A stretch of 64,000 bases of DNA. It comes from Streptomyces sp. NBC_01298 (GTDB lineage: Bacteria > Actinomycetota > Actinomycetes > Streptomycetales > Streptomycetaceae). Position 1 is the first letter of the stretch. The number at the start of each line of letters is the position of its first letter. The notes beneath the pieces are model-generated. The model did not search any database. It saw only the letters and a list, made by a program, of their open reading frames with translations, and was not told where the DNA came from. The translations under genes and the position numbers were made by a program. The stretch is taken from the NCBI RefSeq assembly GCF_035978755.1, contig NZ_CP108414.1:6510001-6574000 (forward strand), written 5' to 3'. Below are positions 16,841 through 25,520 of this stretch, piece by piece.

Positions 16841-17578
16841 TTACCCGTCCGGGGTCCCGCCGATGAAGTTCTCGAACTTGCGCCGCGGCGAGGACCACCG
16901 GCGGTCGTGGTGGAAGGCGCGCAGCTGGGCCTTGGCGCGGGCCTTCGGGCGGTTCGCGTAGAACTTCTTCGCGTACGGGGAACCGGGCCGGGCGAGCCGG
17001 ATCGCGCCGATCAGCGCGACGAAGGGGATGACCGTGCCGAAGAACGCGGTGCGCGCCTTGCCCTTCCACAGGGCGATCAGGGCGAGGAAGAAGTTGGTCG
17101 CGGTGTTCATGGCGACCAGTCCGCGGTTGTGCCGCTCGTCCTCGGTGAGGTCGTTGACCCCGAAGGGCAGGAAGCCGCCCAGCACCAGCGCCACGATCGC
17201 CGCCGTCAGGACCACGATCTCCACGCTCTTGCGGCCCTGCTCGCTCCAGTAGACGTCGTCCAGGTGCAGGATCAGCGCGAACTCGTCCAGCACCAGCCCC
17301 GCACCGAGCCCGAAGATCACCGCCGACAGGCCCGCCCCGAAGCTGTGCCGGGCGCTGCCGATCGCACCGAAACCGCCGATGATCACGAGGATCACGCCGG
17401 GGACCACGTGGTGGATGTGCATCCCGCCCGGCGTGACGTTCTTGAAGGGCCCGCGGCCCGCCCGGATCATCCGGGTGATCATGCGCGTGACCAGGAAGGA
17501 CAGGACGAAGGAGACCAGCGCGAGGAGCAGCGGGAGCTTCCCCGGCTCCACGATGTTGCGATACCACCAGTGACCCAT
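16841..17578 (-). CDS. Conserved membrane protein with HIHH motif
   Basis: This 245-residue protein has about six transmembrane segments. It starts at ATG 17578 behind GGGAGGTGG. A notable segment near residue 50, GGMHIHHVVPGVILVI, puts three His next to a membrane helix. A second acidic region, DEFALILHLDDVYWSEQG, follows. Together these could bind a metal ion within the membrane, but I do not know a characterised homologue. The C-terminal ~45 residues are basic. It diverges from cobS across only 70 bp, and converges on the pspA pair. Confidence 0.75.
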   Translation of the reverse strand: MGHWWYRNIVEPGKLPLLLALVSFVLSFLVTRMITRMIRAGRGPFKNVTPGGMHIHHVVPGVILVIIGGFGAIGSARHSFGAGLSAVIFGLGAGLVLDEFALILHLDDVYWSEQGRKSVEIVVLTAAIVALVLGGFLPFGVNDLTEDERHNRGLVAMNTATNFFLALIALWKGKARTAFFGTVIPFVALIGAIRLARPGSPYAKKFYANRPKARAKAQLRAFHHDRRWSSPRRKFENFIGGTPDG

Positions 17579-17648
17579 GCCACCACCTCCCGATTTGGGG
17601 TGTATTGGGTAACTTACCGGTCCTGTCGAGCGGGTAGCGTTCGCGCCG

Positions 17649-18470
17649 ATGACAGATTCGTACGACGGCCCGTCCCCGACCCCGCCCCCGGAGCGCGCCT
17701 CGCTGCTCGACGGGGTGCGCTTCGCCTTCGGCACGCTCACCGTGCTGCCCGCGCGCATCACCCGCTGGGACCGCCCCGCCGCCCGCACCGGCATGGCCTG
17801 CGCCCCGCTCGCCGGGCTCGTCGTGGGGCTCCTCGCGGCCGCGCCCGGGGCAGTCCTCCTGCTGTGCGGCGGGGGCCCGCTGCTGGCCGCCGCCGTCACC
17901 GTCGCCGTACCGGCGGCCCTGACCCGCGCCCTGCACCTCGACGGCCTCGCCGACACGGCCGACGGCCTGGGCAGCGCCAAGCCGGCCGACGCCGCGCTGC
18001 GCATCATGAAGCAATCCGACATCGGGCCCTTCGGTGTGGTGGCGCTGGTGTTCCTCCTGCTGGTCCAGGTCGCGGCGCTGGCGAACGTGTACGCCGACAG
18101 CTGGAACCGGGGCGCCCTGGCCGCCGTGGTCGCCGCCGTCACCGCCCGGCTCGCCATGACCCTCGCCTCCCGCGACGGGATCCCCCCGGCCAGGCCGGAG
18201 GGGCTGGGCGCGGCCGTCGCCGGAGTCGTCCCGCGCGAGGCGGCCGTCGCGGTCGCCGCGCTCGTCGTGCTCCTGTCCGCCGCCGCCGCCCTCCCGCTGG
18301 GCCTGCCGGCCGCGGCGCAGCACGCGGCGGCCGTCCTGGCCGCCCTGCTGGTGGCGGAGGCCCTGCTCCGCCGCTGCGTACGCCGCTTCGACGGGGTCAC
18401 CGGTGACGTGTTCGGAGCCCTGGCCGAGGTCTCGGCGACGGCGGCCCTGGTCGTACTGGCCCTGGGTTAG
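17649..18470 (+). CDS. cobS: Adenosylcobinamide-GDP ribazoletransferase
   Basis: CobS joins adenosylcobinamide-GDP to alpha-ribazole, the last step of cobalamin assembly, in the membrane. The 273 residues contain the family core RALHLDGLADTADGLGSAKP, the phosphotransferase-like acidic motif, followed by ALRIMKQSDIGPFGVVAL and several hydrophobic helices rich in Ala/Leu/Val. It starts at ATG 17649 without a strong ribosome site, so translation may be modest or the mRNA nearly leaderless. An imperfect CCTTCGG...CCGAAGG hairpin lies just after its stop (about 18478-18516). Confidence 0.95.
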   Translation: MTDSYDGPSPTPPPERASLLDGVRFAFGTLTVLPARITRWDRPAARTGMACAPLAGLVVGLLAAAPGAVLLLCGGGPLLAAAVTVAVPAALTRALHLDGLADTADGLGSAKPADAALRIMKQSDIGPFGVVALVFLLLVQVAALANVYADSWNRGALAAVVAAVTARLAMTLASRDGIPPARPEGLGAAVAGVVPREAAVAVAALVVLLSAAAALPLGLPAAAQHAAAVLAALLVAEALLRRCVRRFDGVTGDVFGALAEVSATAALVVLALG

Positions 18471-18567
18471 GGCGTCTCCTTCGGGTCGGGCCCGACCGGC
18501 AGGATCCGAAGGGGGACGGCCCGGGCCCGGCGATTCCGGGCCGCACGGGACGACGTAGGGTCGGAGC

Positions 18568-19278
18568 GTGGAACAGACCCCGAACCAGGCCCCGACGCCC
18601 ATCCGGGTGCTCCTCGCCGACGACCAGGCCCTGCTGCGCAGCGCGTTCAAGGTGCTCGTCGACTCCGAGGCCGACATGTGCGTCGTCGGGGAGGCCTCCG
18701 ACGGGGCGCAGGCCTTCGAGCTCGCGCGCACGCTCCGGCCCGACGTCGTACTCATGGACATCCGGATGCCCGGCACCGACGGCCTCGCCGCCACCCGGCT
18801 GATCAGCGCCGATGCCGAACTGGCCGGGGTCCGCGTGGTGATGCTGACGACCTTCGAGGTGGACGAGTACGTGGCGGCGGCCCTGCGGGCGGGCGCCTCC
18901 GGCTTCCTCGGCAAGGGGGCCGAGCCCGAGGAACTGCTCAACGCCATCCGCGTCGCGGCCGCCGGCGACGCGCTGCTCTCCCCGGCCGCCACCAAGGGGC
19001 TCATCGCCACCTTCCTCGCGCAGGGCGGCGGCGAGGGGGCCACCCCCGCCGCGGCCCACGTACAGCGCCTGGCCGCGCTGACCGGACGCGAGCGCGAGGT
19101 CCTCGTGCTCGTGGCGGCGGGCCTGTCCAACGACGAGATCGCCCGCCGGCTGGAAGTCAGCCCGCTCACCGTCAAGACCCACGTGAACCGGGCCATGTCC
19201 AAGCTCGGCGCCCGCGACAGGGCGCAATTGGTGGTCATCGCGTACGAATCGGGACTGGTCCGGCCCCGGGCCGACTAG
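18568..19278 (+). CDS. NarL/FixJ family response regulator (orphan)
   Basis: This 236-residue protein has a receiver domain with D18-D19 (LLADDQ), phospho-acceptor D64 (VVLMDIRMPG) and the MLTTF switch Thr. The usual Lys is in GFLGKGAEPEEL. A C-terminal LuxR-type helix-turn-helix follows (LTGREREVLVLVAAGLSNDE...VSPLTVKTHVNRAMSKL). It starts at GTG 18568. No kinase is adjacent; the histidine kinase at 7194-8417 is of the matching family. The IS element starts at the last base of its TAG stop, so the coding sequence is intact but its downstream context is altered. Confidence 0.92.
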   Translation: MEQTPNQAPTPIRVLLADDQALLRSAFKVLVDSEADMCVVGEASDGAQAFELARTLRPDVVLMDIRMPGTDGLAATRLISADAELAGVRVVMLTTFEVDEYVAAALRAGASGFLGKGAEPEELLNAIRVAAAGDALLSPAATKGLIATFLAQGGGEGATPAAAHVQRLAALTGREREVLVLVAAGLSNDEIARRLEVSPLTVKTHVNRAMSKLGARDRAQLVVIAYESGLVRPRAD

Positions 19279-20176
19279 GCCGTTTCCTTCGGATCACCTC
19301 GCTGACCAGATATGGATGGCGGCGAGGTGGAGTCCGGAGAGGTAGATGGTGGCGGTCTTGTCGTAGCGAGTGGCCAGGCCGCGCCATTGCTTGAGTTTGT
19401 TGATGCAGCGTTCGACGGTGTTCCGCTGCTTGTAGGCCTCGCGGTCGAAGGCCGGTGGCCTGCCGCCACGGCTGCCGAGGCGTTTGCGGTTGGCGAGTTG
19501 GTCGGCGGGTTGCGGGATCACCGCGCGGATCCCGCGCCGACGCAGGTGGGAACGGATCGCGCGGGACGAGTACGCCTTGTCGGCCAGGACCACGTCCGGT
19601 CTCGCTCTCGGTCTGCCGACTGGCCGGGGAACCCGCAAGCGGGCCATGAGCTGCGGGAACGCAGGTGCGTCACCGGATTGGCCAGGCGTGATGACGAAGG
19701 CCAGAGGCCGGCAGCGGTTGTCGGCGGCCAGGTGGACTTTCGTGGTCAGTCCGCCGCGGGATCGTCCGAGGGCATGGTCGGCGGGCTCGCCGTCCGGGGC
19801 CCCTTTTGGCGGGCCCCGGCAGCGTGCTGGTGGGCACGGACGATCGTGGAGTCGACCGAGACGACCCAGTCGAGGTCGCCTTCGGCGTCGGCCTGGGCCA
19901 GCAGGGCGGTGAAGACCCTTTCCCAGGTTCCGTCGGCGGCCCACTTCCGCAGTCGGTTGTGAGCGCCCTTCCACGACCCGAAGGACTCGGGCAGGTCCAT
20001 CCACGGCGTCCCGGTCCGGTACTTGAACGCGATCGCGTCGATCACCTGCCGGTGATCACGCCACCGACCACCCCTCTTCGGCGTCCGCTCCGGCAACAAC
20101 GGCTCGATCCGCGCCCACTGCGCATCAGTCAACGACACACATCAACCAACGATCAGATGATCCGAAGGAAACGGCC
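19278..20176 (-). mobile_element. Intact IS5-family (IS427-type) insertion sequence, 899 bp
   Basis: The terminal inverted repeats are perfect and begin GGCCGTTTCCTTCGGATCA (19278-19296), matched by the complement at 20158-20176. TA flanks both sides (19276-19277 and 20177-20178), consistent with a TA duplication. Because the target was the palindrome ACTAGT, the repeat reads as perfect for 24 bp if the flanks are included. One transposase is encoded in two overlapping frames on the minus strand. Intact ends and reading frames suggest a recent arrival. It separates the response regulator from the RND transporter gene. Confidence 0.93.
19294..20138 (-). CDS. IS5-family transposase made by programmed frameshift (orfA/orfB)
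   Basis: orfA (ATG 20138, open to 19746) encodes the N-terminal domain MSLTDAQWARIEPLLPE and the first catalytic Asp in SVDSTIVRAH. orfB (reaching 19294) encodes GLTTKVHLAADNRCRPLAF, the second Asp in VVLADKAYSS, and the Glu in NTVERCINKLKQWRGLATRYDK. The frames overlap. A slippery run reading CCAAAAGGGG on the minus strand (about 19798-19808) would allow a -1 shift to join them, as known for IS427-group elements. The DDE triad is complete, so the enzyme may be active. Confidence 0.88.
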
Positions 20177-20379
20177 TAGTCCCGAGGAGTCGCCGGGGAT
20201 CCCGGAGTACGCCCGTCTACTGCGAACGCGGTATGCCCCGGATAAGGACGGGACCTGGGGGCGACGTCGGCGCGCCCGTGCGCACGAGAGGCTGAGGGGC
20301 CCCGCGCGTGCCCGAAGGCACGGCCGTCCGTCATGCCTCGTAGACGTCACCGCGTCCCTGCAGAGAGATCCCCATAGCC
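20177..20379 (+). promoter_or_regulatory. Upstream region of the RND transporter gene
   Basis: About 200 bp lie between the IS right end and ATG 20380, with no convincing gene. Before the insertion this region adjoined the response regulator stop codon directly. Any promoter of the transporter should lie here, but I could not pick a clear -10/-35 pair. Confidence 0.3.
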
Positions 20380-23300
20380 ATGTTCCGGCTGTCCCGCTTC
20401 AGCCTCGCCCAGAGGGCGCTGATCGGCCTCGTGTCGCTCGTCGCGCTCCTCTTCGGCGCCATTGCCATCCCGCAGCTCAAGCAGCAGCTGCTGCCCTCCA
20501 TCGACCTGCCGATGGTGTCCGTGCTCGCGCCGTACCAGGGCGCCTCGCCCGACGTGGTGGAGAAGCAGGTCGTCGAGCCGATCGAAGCCATGCTCAAGGG
20601 CGTCGACGGCATCACCGGCGTCACCTCCACCGCCAGCGAGGGCAACGCCCTGATCATGGCGACCTTCGACTACGGCGACGAGGGCACCAAGCAGCTCGTC
20701 GCCGACGTCCAGCAGGCCGTCAACCGGGCCCGCGTCCGGCTGCCCGCCGAGGTCGATCCGCAGGTGATCGCCGGTTCCACCGACGACATCCCGACCGTGG
20801 TCCTCGCCGTCACCTCCGACAAGGACCAGCAGGCGCTCGCCGACCAGCTGAACAAGTCCGTGGTCCCCGCGCTCCAGGACATCGCGGGCGTCGGCCAGGT
20901 CACCGTGGACGGCGTACGGGACCTGCAGGTGACGGTCACCCCCGACGACGCCAAGCTCGCCGCCGCCGGCCTCGACGGCGCGGCCTTGGCCCAGGGCCTT
21001 CAGGCGGGCGGCGCCACCGTCCCCGCCGGCTCCTTCGACGAAGGGGGCAAGAACCGCACCGTGCGCGTCGGTTCGGGCTACACCTCGCTCGCCCAGCTCG
21101 AGGACCTGCGCCTCACCGCCGGACCGGGCAAGCCCGCCGTCCGCCTCGGCGACGTGGCGAGCGTGAAGCAGGAGGCGGCCAAGGCCGACTCCCTCACCCG
21201 CACCAACGGCAAGCCCAGCCTCGCCCTCATGCTGACCATGGACAAGGACGGCAGCGCCGTCGCCATCTCGGACGCGGTCCGGGACAAGCTGCCCGAGCTC
21301 CGCTCCACCCTCGGCTCCGGCGCCGACCTGACCGTGGTCAGCGACCAGGGCCCGGCGGTCGCCAAGTCCATCTCGGGCCTGACCACCGAGGGCCTGCTCG
21401 GCCTCGTCTTCGCCGTCGTCGTGATCCTGGTCTTCCTCGGCTCGCTGCGCTCGACGCTGGTCACCGCGGTCTCCATCCCGCTGTCCGTCGTCCTCGCGCT
21501 GATCGTGCTGTGGACCCGCGACCTCTCCCTCAACATGCTGACGCTGGGCGCGCTCACCATCGCCATCGGCCGGGTCGTCGACGACTCGATCGTGGTCCTG
21601 GAGAACATCAAGCGCCACCTCGGCTACGGCGAGGAGCGGCAGCACGCGATCATCACGGCGGTCAAGGAGGTGGCCGGCGCGGTCACCTCCTCCACGCTCA
21701 CCACCGTCGCCGTCTTCCTGCCGATCGCCTTCGTCGGCGGCATGGTCGGCCAGTTCTTCGGCCCGTTCTCCATCACCGTCACCGCGGCCCTGCTGGCCTC
21801 GCTGCTCGTCTCCCTGACGGTCGTGCCGGTGCTCTCGTACTGGTTCCTGCGCGCGCCGAAGGGCGTCAGCGAAGGGGACGCCGCGAGCATCGAGAAGGCC
21901 CGCCGCGAGGCCGAGGAGAAGGAGTCCCGCAGCAAGCTCCAGCGGTTCTACGTACGGGCGCTGGGCCTGGTCACCCGCCGCCGGGTCGCCACCCTGGTCG
22001 TCGCCGTCGTGGTGCTCGTCGCGACGCTGGGCATGACCCCGCTGCTCAAGACGAACTTCTTCGACCAGGGCGAGCAGGAAGTCCTCAGCATCAAGCAGCA
22101 GTTGCCGCCCGGCACCTCGCTGGTCGTCGCCGACGAGGCGAGCCGCAAGGTCGAGAGGGTCCTGGACGGGACCGACGGGGTCAAGGACTACCAGGTCACC
22201 GTCGGCTCCTCCGGCTTCCTGGCCGCCTTCGGCGGCGGTACGGGCTCCAACCAGGCCTCGTACCAGGTCACGCTGGAGGACTCGGGGAAGACCGAGTCCG
22301 CCAAGAAGCACATCGAGACCGCCCTCAAGGGGCTCGACGGCATAGGCGAGACGACCATCGCGGCCGGCGACGGCTTCGGCAGCCAGAACCTCAGCGTCGT
22401 GGTCAAGGCGGGCGACGGCGCCGTCCTCGCCAAGGCCGCCGAGCAGGTCCGCGCCGAGGTGGCGAAGATCGAGGACGTCACCGACGTCCAGAGCGACCTG
22501 TCCCAGTCCGTGCCCCGGATCTCGGTCACCGCCACCCCCAAGGCGGCGGACCTCGGCCTGAACCAGGCGGCGCTCGGCGCCATCGTCGGCCAGGCCGTAC
22601 GCGGCAACCCGGCGGGCAAGGCCGTACTGGACGACACCGAGCGGGACATCGTCATCAAGTCCGCGCAGCCGGCCACCACCCTGGCCCAGCTGCGGGCGCT
22701 GCCCGTCGGCCCCGTGAAGCTCGGTGACATCGCCGAGGTCAAGGAGGTCCCCGGCCCCGTCGCGATGACCCGGATCGACGGCGCCCGCGCCGCGACCATC
22801 AGCGCGAAGCCGGTCGGCGACAACACCGGCGCCGTCAGCTCCACCCTGCAGACGAAGATCAAGGCCCTGGACCTGCCCGAGGGCGCCACGGCCACCATCG
22901 GCGGCGTCGGACAGGACCAGAGCGAGGCCTTCGGCCAGCTGGGCCTGGCCATGCTCGCGGCCATCGCGATCGTGTTCATGCTGCTGGTCGCCACGTTCCG
23001 CTCACTGGTCCAGCCGCTGATCCTGCTGGTCTCGATCCCCTTCGCGGCGACCGGCGCGCTCGGCCTGCTCCTGGTCACCGGCACCCCGCTGGGCGTCCCG
23101 GCGATGATCGGCATGCTGATGCTCATCGGCATCGTCGTGACCAACGCGATCGTCCTGATCGACCTGGTCAACCAGTACCGGGCCCAGGGCTACGGCGTGA
23201 TCGAGGCGGTCGTCGAGGGCGGCCGCCACCGACTGCGCCCGATCCTGATGACGGCACTGGCGACGATCTTCGCGCTGCTCCCGATGGCGCTGGGCGTCAC

Positions 23301-23511
23301 CGGCGAGGGCGGCTTCATCTCGCAGCCGCTCGCCGTGGTCGTCATCGGCGGCCTGATCAGCTCCACCCTGCTGACCCTGCTCCTGGTGCCGACCCTCTAC
23401 ACGATGCTGGAGCTCCGCAAGGAGCGCCGCAGCGCGAAGAAGAGGGCCCGCCTGACCGTGGTCCCGGCCCCGGCCGCCTCCGCGGAGGACGAGAGCCCGG
23501 TCAAGGTCTGA
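20380..23511 (+). CDS. AcrB/SwrC-like RND efflux transporter
   Basis: This 1043-residue protein has the full RND layout: one N-terminal TM segment (FSLAQRALIGLVSLVALLFG), a ~290-residue porter loop, TM2-6, a central hydrophilic loop around residues 490-520, TM7, a second porter loop and TM8-12. The proton-relay pair is visible in GRVVDDSIVVLENI (TM4), and MLMLIGIVVTNAIVLIDLVNQY marks TM10. In Gram-positives the closest known type is SwrC of Bacillus, which exports lipopeptides and bile salts. No membrane-fusion partner gene is adjacent. ATG 20380 is the start of the hydrophobic N-terminus. The hairpin at 23547-23582 follows. Confidence 0.92.
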   Translation: MFRLSRFSLAQRALIGLVSLVALLFGAIAIPQLKQQLLPSIDLPMVSVLAPYQGASPDVVEKQVVEPIEAMLKGVDGITGVTSTASEGNALIMATFDYGDEGTKQLVADVQQAVNRARVRLPAEVDPQVIAGSTDDIPTVVLAVTSDKDQQALADQLNKSVVPALQDIAGVGQVTVDGVRDLQVTVTPDDAKLAAAGLDGAALAQGLQAGGATVPAGSFDEGGKNRTVRVGSGYTSLAQLEDLRLTAGPGKPAVRLGDVASVKQEAAKADSLTRTNGKPSLALMLTMDKDGSAVAISDAVRDKLPELRSTLGSGADLTVVSDQGPAVAKSISGLTTEGLLGLVFAVVVILVFLGSLRSTLVTAVSIPLSVVLALIVLWTRDLSLNMLTLGALTIAIGRVVDDSIVVLENIKRHLGYGEERQHAIITAVKEVAGAVTSSTLTTVAVFLPIAFVGGMVGQFFGPFSITVTAALLASLLVSLTVVPVLSYWFLRAPKGVSEGDAASIEKARREAEEKESRSKLQRFYVRALGLVTRRRVATLVVAVVVLVATLGMTPLLKTNFFDQGEQEVLSIKQQLPPGTSLVVADEASRKVERVLDGTDGVKDYQVTVGSSGFLAAFGGGTGSNQASYQVTLEDSGKTESAKKHIETALKGLDGIGETTIAAGDGFGSQNLSVVVKAGDGAVLAKAAEQVRAEVAKIEDVTDVQSDLSQSVPRISVTATPKAADLGLNQAALGAIVGQAVRGNPAGKAVLDDTERDIVIKSAQPATTLAQLRALPVGPVKLGDIAEVKEVPGPVAMTRIDGARAATISAKPVGDNTGAVSSTLQTKIKALDLPEGATATIGGVGQDQSEAFGQLGLAMLAAIAIVFMLLVATFRSLVQPLILLVSIPFAATGALGLLLVTGTPLGVPAMIGMLMLIGIVVTNAIVLIDLVNQYRAQGYGVIEAVVEGGRHRLRPILMTALATIFALLPMALGVTGEGGFISQPLAVVVIGGLISSTLLTLLLVPTLYTMLELRKERRSAKKRARLTVVPAPAASAEDESPVKV

Positions 23512-23546
23512 GGGCCTGATGGCCTGAGGACCGTACGCACACACGC

Positions 23547-23582
23547 CGAAGGGCCGCCCCTCGCAGGAGGGGCGGCCCTTCG
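23547..23582. terminator. 16-bp stem terminator
   Basis: Arms CGAAGGGCCGCCCCTC and its exact complement enclose a GCAG loop. It lies between the converging RND transporter (ends 23511) and nadA (ends 23599) genes. Confidence 0.85.
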
Positions 23583-23598
23583 GTCGTGCGCAGGGGCC

Positions 23599-24792
23599 CT
23601 ACGGAAGCGCGAGCATCCGCTCCAGGGCGAGCTTGGCGAAGTCCGCGGTCTCCTTGTCGACCTGGATCTGGTTGACGAGGTTGCCCTCGGCCAGGGACTC
23701 CAGGGTCCACACCAGGTGGGGGAGGTCGATGCGGTTCATGGTCGAGCAGAAGCAGACCGTCTTGTCGAGGAAGACGACCTCCTTGTCCTCCGGGGCGAAA
23801 CGGTTGGCCAGACGCTGGACGAGGTTCAGCTCGGTGCCGATGGCCCACTTGGAGCCGGCCGGGGCCGCCTCCAGCGCCTTGATGATGTACTCGGTGGAGC
23901 CGACGTAGTCCGCGGCCGCCACGACCTCGTGCTTGCACTCCGGGTGGACCAGGACGTTCACGCCGGGGATGCGGGCGCGCACGTCGTTGACCGAGTCGAC
24001 CGAGAAGCGGCCGTGCACCGAGCAGTGGCCGCGCCACAGGATCATCTTGGCGTTCCGCAGCTGCTCGACGGTCAGGCCGCCGTTCGGCTTGTGCGGGTTG
24101 TACAGCACGCAGTCGTCGAGGGACATGCCCATGTCGCGGACGGCGGTGTTGCGGCCCAGGTGCTGGTCCGGCAGGAAGAGGACCTTCTCGCCCTGCTCGA
24201 ACGCCCACTCCAGGGCCTTCTTGGCGTTGGACGACGTACAGATCGTGCCGCCGTGCTTGCCCGTGAAGGCCTTGATGTCGGCCGAGGAGTTCATGTACGA
24301 GACGGGGACCGTCTCACCGGCGATGCCGGCCTCGGTCAGCACGTCCCAGCACTCCGCGACCTGCTCGGCGGTGGCCATGTCGGCCATCGAGCAGCCCGCT
24401 GCCAGGTCCGGCAGGACGACCTTCTGGTCGTCCGAGGTCAGGATGTCCGCGGACTCGGCCATGAAGTGGACGCCACAGAAGACGATGTACTCGGCCTCCG
24501 GCTTGGCGGCCGCGTCCTTGGCCAGCTTGAAGGAGTCACCGGTGACGTCGGCGAACTCGATGACCTCGTCACGCTGGTAGTGGTGGCCGAGGATGAAGAC
24601 CTTGTCCCCGAGCTTCTCCTTGGCGGCACGGGCGCGCGCCACGAGGTCCGGGTCCGACGGCGAGGGCAGGTCGCCGGGGCACTCCACCCCGCGCTCGCTC
24701 TTGGGATCGGCCTCGCGGCCGAGCAGCAGCAGGGCAAGGGGCGTCGGCTGGACGTCCAAAGGCTGGTTGTCCAAAGGCTGGGCGGTGGTCAC
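23599..24792 (-). CDS. nadA: Quinolinate synthase
   Basis: NadA condenses iminoaspartate with dihydroxyacetone phosphate to quinolinate in NAD synthesis and needs a [4Fe-4S] cluster. The 397-residue protein contains VFILGHHYQRDEVIEFAD, IVFCGVHFMAESADIL, VSYMNSSADIKAF, GTICTSSNA, FLPDQHLGRNTA, LVHPECKHEV and DKTVCFCSTMNRI. Cys residues at the CGVHFMAES, HPECKHE and VCFC motifs are the expected cluster ligands. It starts at GTG 24792 (MTTAQPLD), nine bases after GAAAGGG; the open frame extends further upstream. No nadB or nadC gene is next to it in this window. Confidence 0.95.
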   Translation of the reverse strand: MTTAQPLDNQPLDVQPTPLALLLLGREADPKSERGVECPGDLPSPSDPDLVARARAAKEKLGDKVFILGHHYQRDEVIEFADVTGDSFKLAKDAAAKPEAEYIVFCGVHFMAESADILTSDDQKVVLPDLAAGCSMADMATAEQVAECWDVLTEAGIAGETVPVSYMNSSADIKAFTGKHGGTICTSSNAKKALEWAFEQGEKVLFLPDQHLGRNTAVRDMGMSLDDCVLYNPHKPNGGLTVEQLRNAKMILWRGHCSVHGRFSVDSVNDVRARIPGVNVLVHPECKHEVVAAADYVGSTEYIIKALEAAPAGSKWAIGTELNLVQRLANRFAPEDKEVVFLDKTVCFCSTMNRIDLPHLVWTLESLAEGNLVNQIQVDKETADFAKLALERMLALP

Positions 24793-25119
24793 GACACGCA
24801 CCCTTTCTGTTCTGCGACAAGGGACTTCTGAAGCCACTCTGAAGCCATCGCTTCGACTTCTCGTCTATTTGACGTTATCTATCATAACTGCTTCACGTCA
24901 CTTTGACGATGCCGATAGTGTCGATGTGACGAATTCGCCCGCCCGCCGCGGGTGCCTCGCGGGGACCCACCACCGCGCGGTGGTGTGCGAGCATGGAATT
25001 TCTGAAACACGCGTCGGGTCCCGGAATGAATCCGCGGTCCCGCTCGTTGCCACCGACGGCAAGAGTCCGACGTTTCCCCGCTCCCGGCGGGGAGCCGCCC
25101 ACTTCGGGAGTGAATGCAG
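24793..25119. promoter_or_regulatory. Divergent nadA / iscA intergenic region with palindromes
   Basis: This 327-bp gap has a stretch of clearly lower G+C around 24860-24920. It contains the inverted repeat GTTAT-N5-ATAAC (24874-24888) and, nearer the Fe-S carrier gene, the perfect 18-bp palindrome CACCACCGCGCGGTGGTG (24968-24985). On the minus strand a TATGAT (24886-24881) could serve as a -10 for nadA. The low-G+C palindrome is a plausible repressor site for the NAD gene, but I cannot name the regulator. Confidence 0.45.
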
Positions 25120-25476
25120 ATGTCCGTACAGGACGAAAAGACCACCGTGAGCGACGGCATCCTCCTGTCCGACGCCGCCGCCGAGAAGGTCAGGACCCTG
25201 CTGGAGCAGGAAGGCCGCGATGACCTGGCGCTGCGCGTCGCCGTCCAGCCCGGTGGCTGCTCGGGCCTGCGCTACCAGCTCTTCTTCGACGAGCGCTCCC
25301 TCGACGGCGACGTCGTGAAGGACTTCGACGGTGTGAAGGTCGTCACCGACCGGATGAGCTCCCCGTACCTGCACGGTGCGTCCATCGACTTCGTCGACAC
25401 CATCGAGAAGCAGGGCTTCACGATCGACAACCCGAACGCCACGGGCTCCTGCGCCTGCGGCGATTCCTTCAACTAA
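25120..25476 (+). CDS. erpA: IscA/ErpA-type iron-sulfur cluster carrier
   Basis: This 118-residue A-type carrier delivers Fe-S clusters to target enzymes. It has the three conserved Cys: one in VAVQPGGCSGLRYQL and two in the C-terminal GSCACGDSF. ILLSDAAAEKV opens the fold. I chose ATG 25120, nine bases after GGGAG (25106-25110); ATG 25114 would add two residues. It is divergent from nadA, whose product needs a [4Fe-4S] cluster, so the pairing is functionally sensible. The M. tuberculosis counterpart in the same neighbourhood is Rv2204c. Confidence 0.92.
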   Translation: MSVQDEKTTVSDGILLSDAAAEKVRTLLEQEGRDDLALRVAVQPGGCSGLRYQLFFDERSLDGDVVKDFDGVKVVTDRMSSPYLHGASIDFVDTIEKQGFTIDNPNATGSCACGDSFN

Positions 25477-25520
25477 GCCCCGCGGGGCCTCAGGGCCCGG
25501 CTGAGCTCGTAGGACCAGAC

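Noticed and set aside
18471..18520. An additional IS end, because TTCGG/CCGAA arms resemble the IS terminal repeat
   Set aside because: The similarity is limited to a few bases and the arms form an ordinary hairpin after cobS.
16530..19238. 902-codon minus-strand open frame across pspAA, cobS and the response regulator
   Set aside because: It runs through the opposite strand of recognised genes and through the membrane protein in another frame, with low-complexity residues and no domain.
20347..22311. 654-codon minus-strand frame inside the RND gene
   Set aside because: It is a shadow of the transporter, of composition Asp/Gly/Val/Arg without any recognisable motif.
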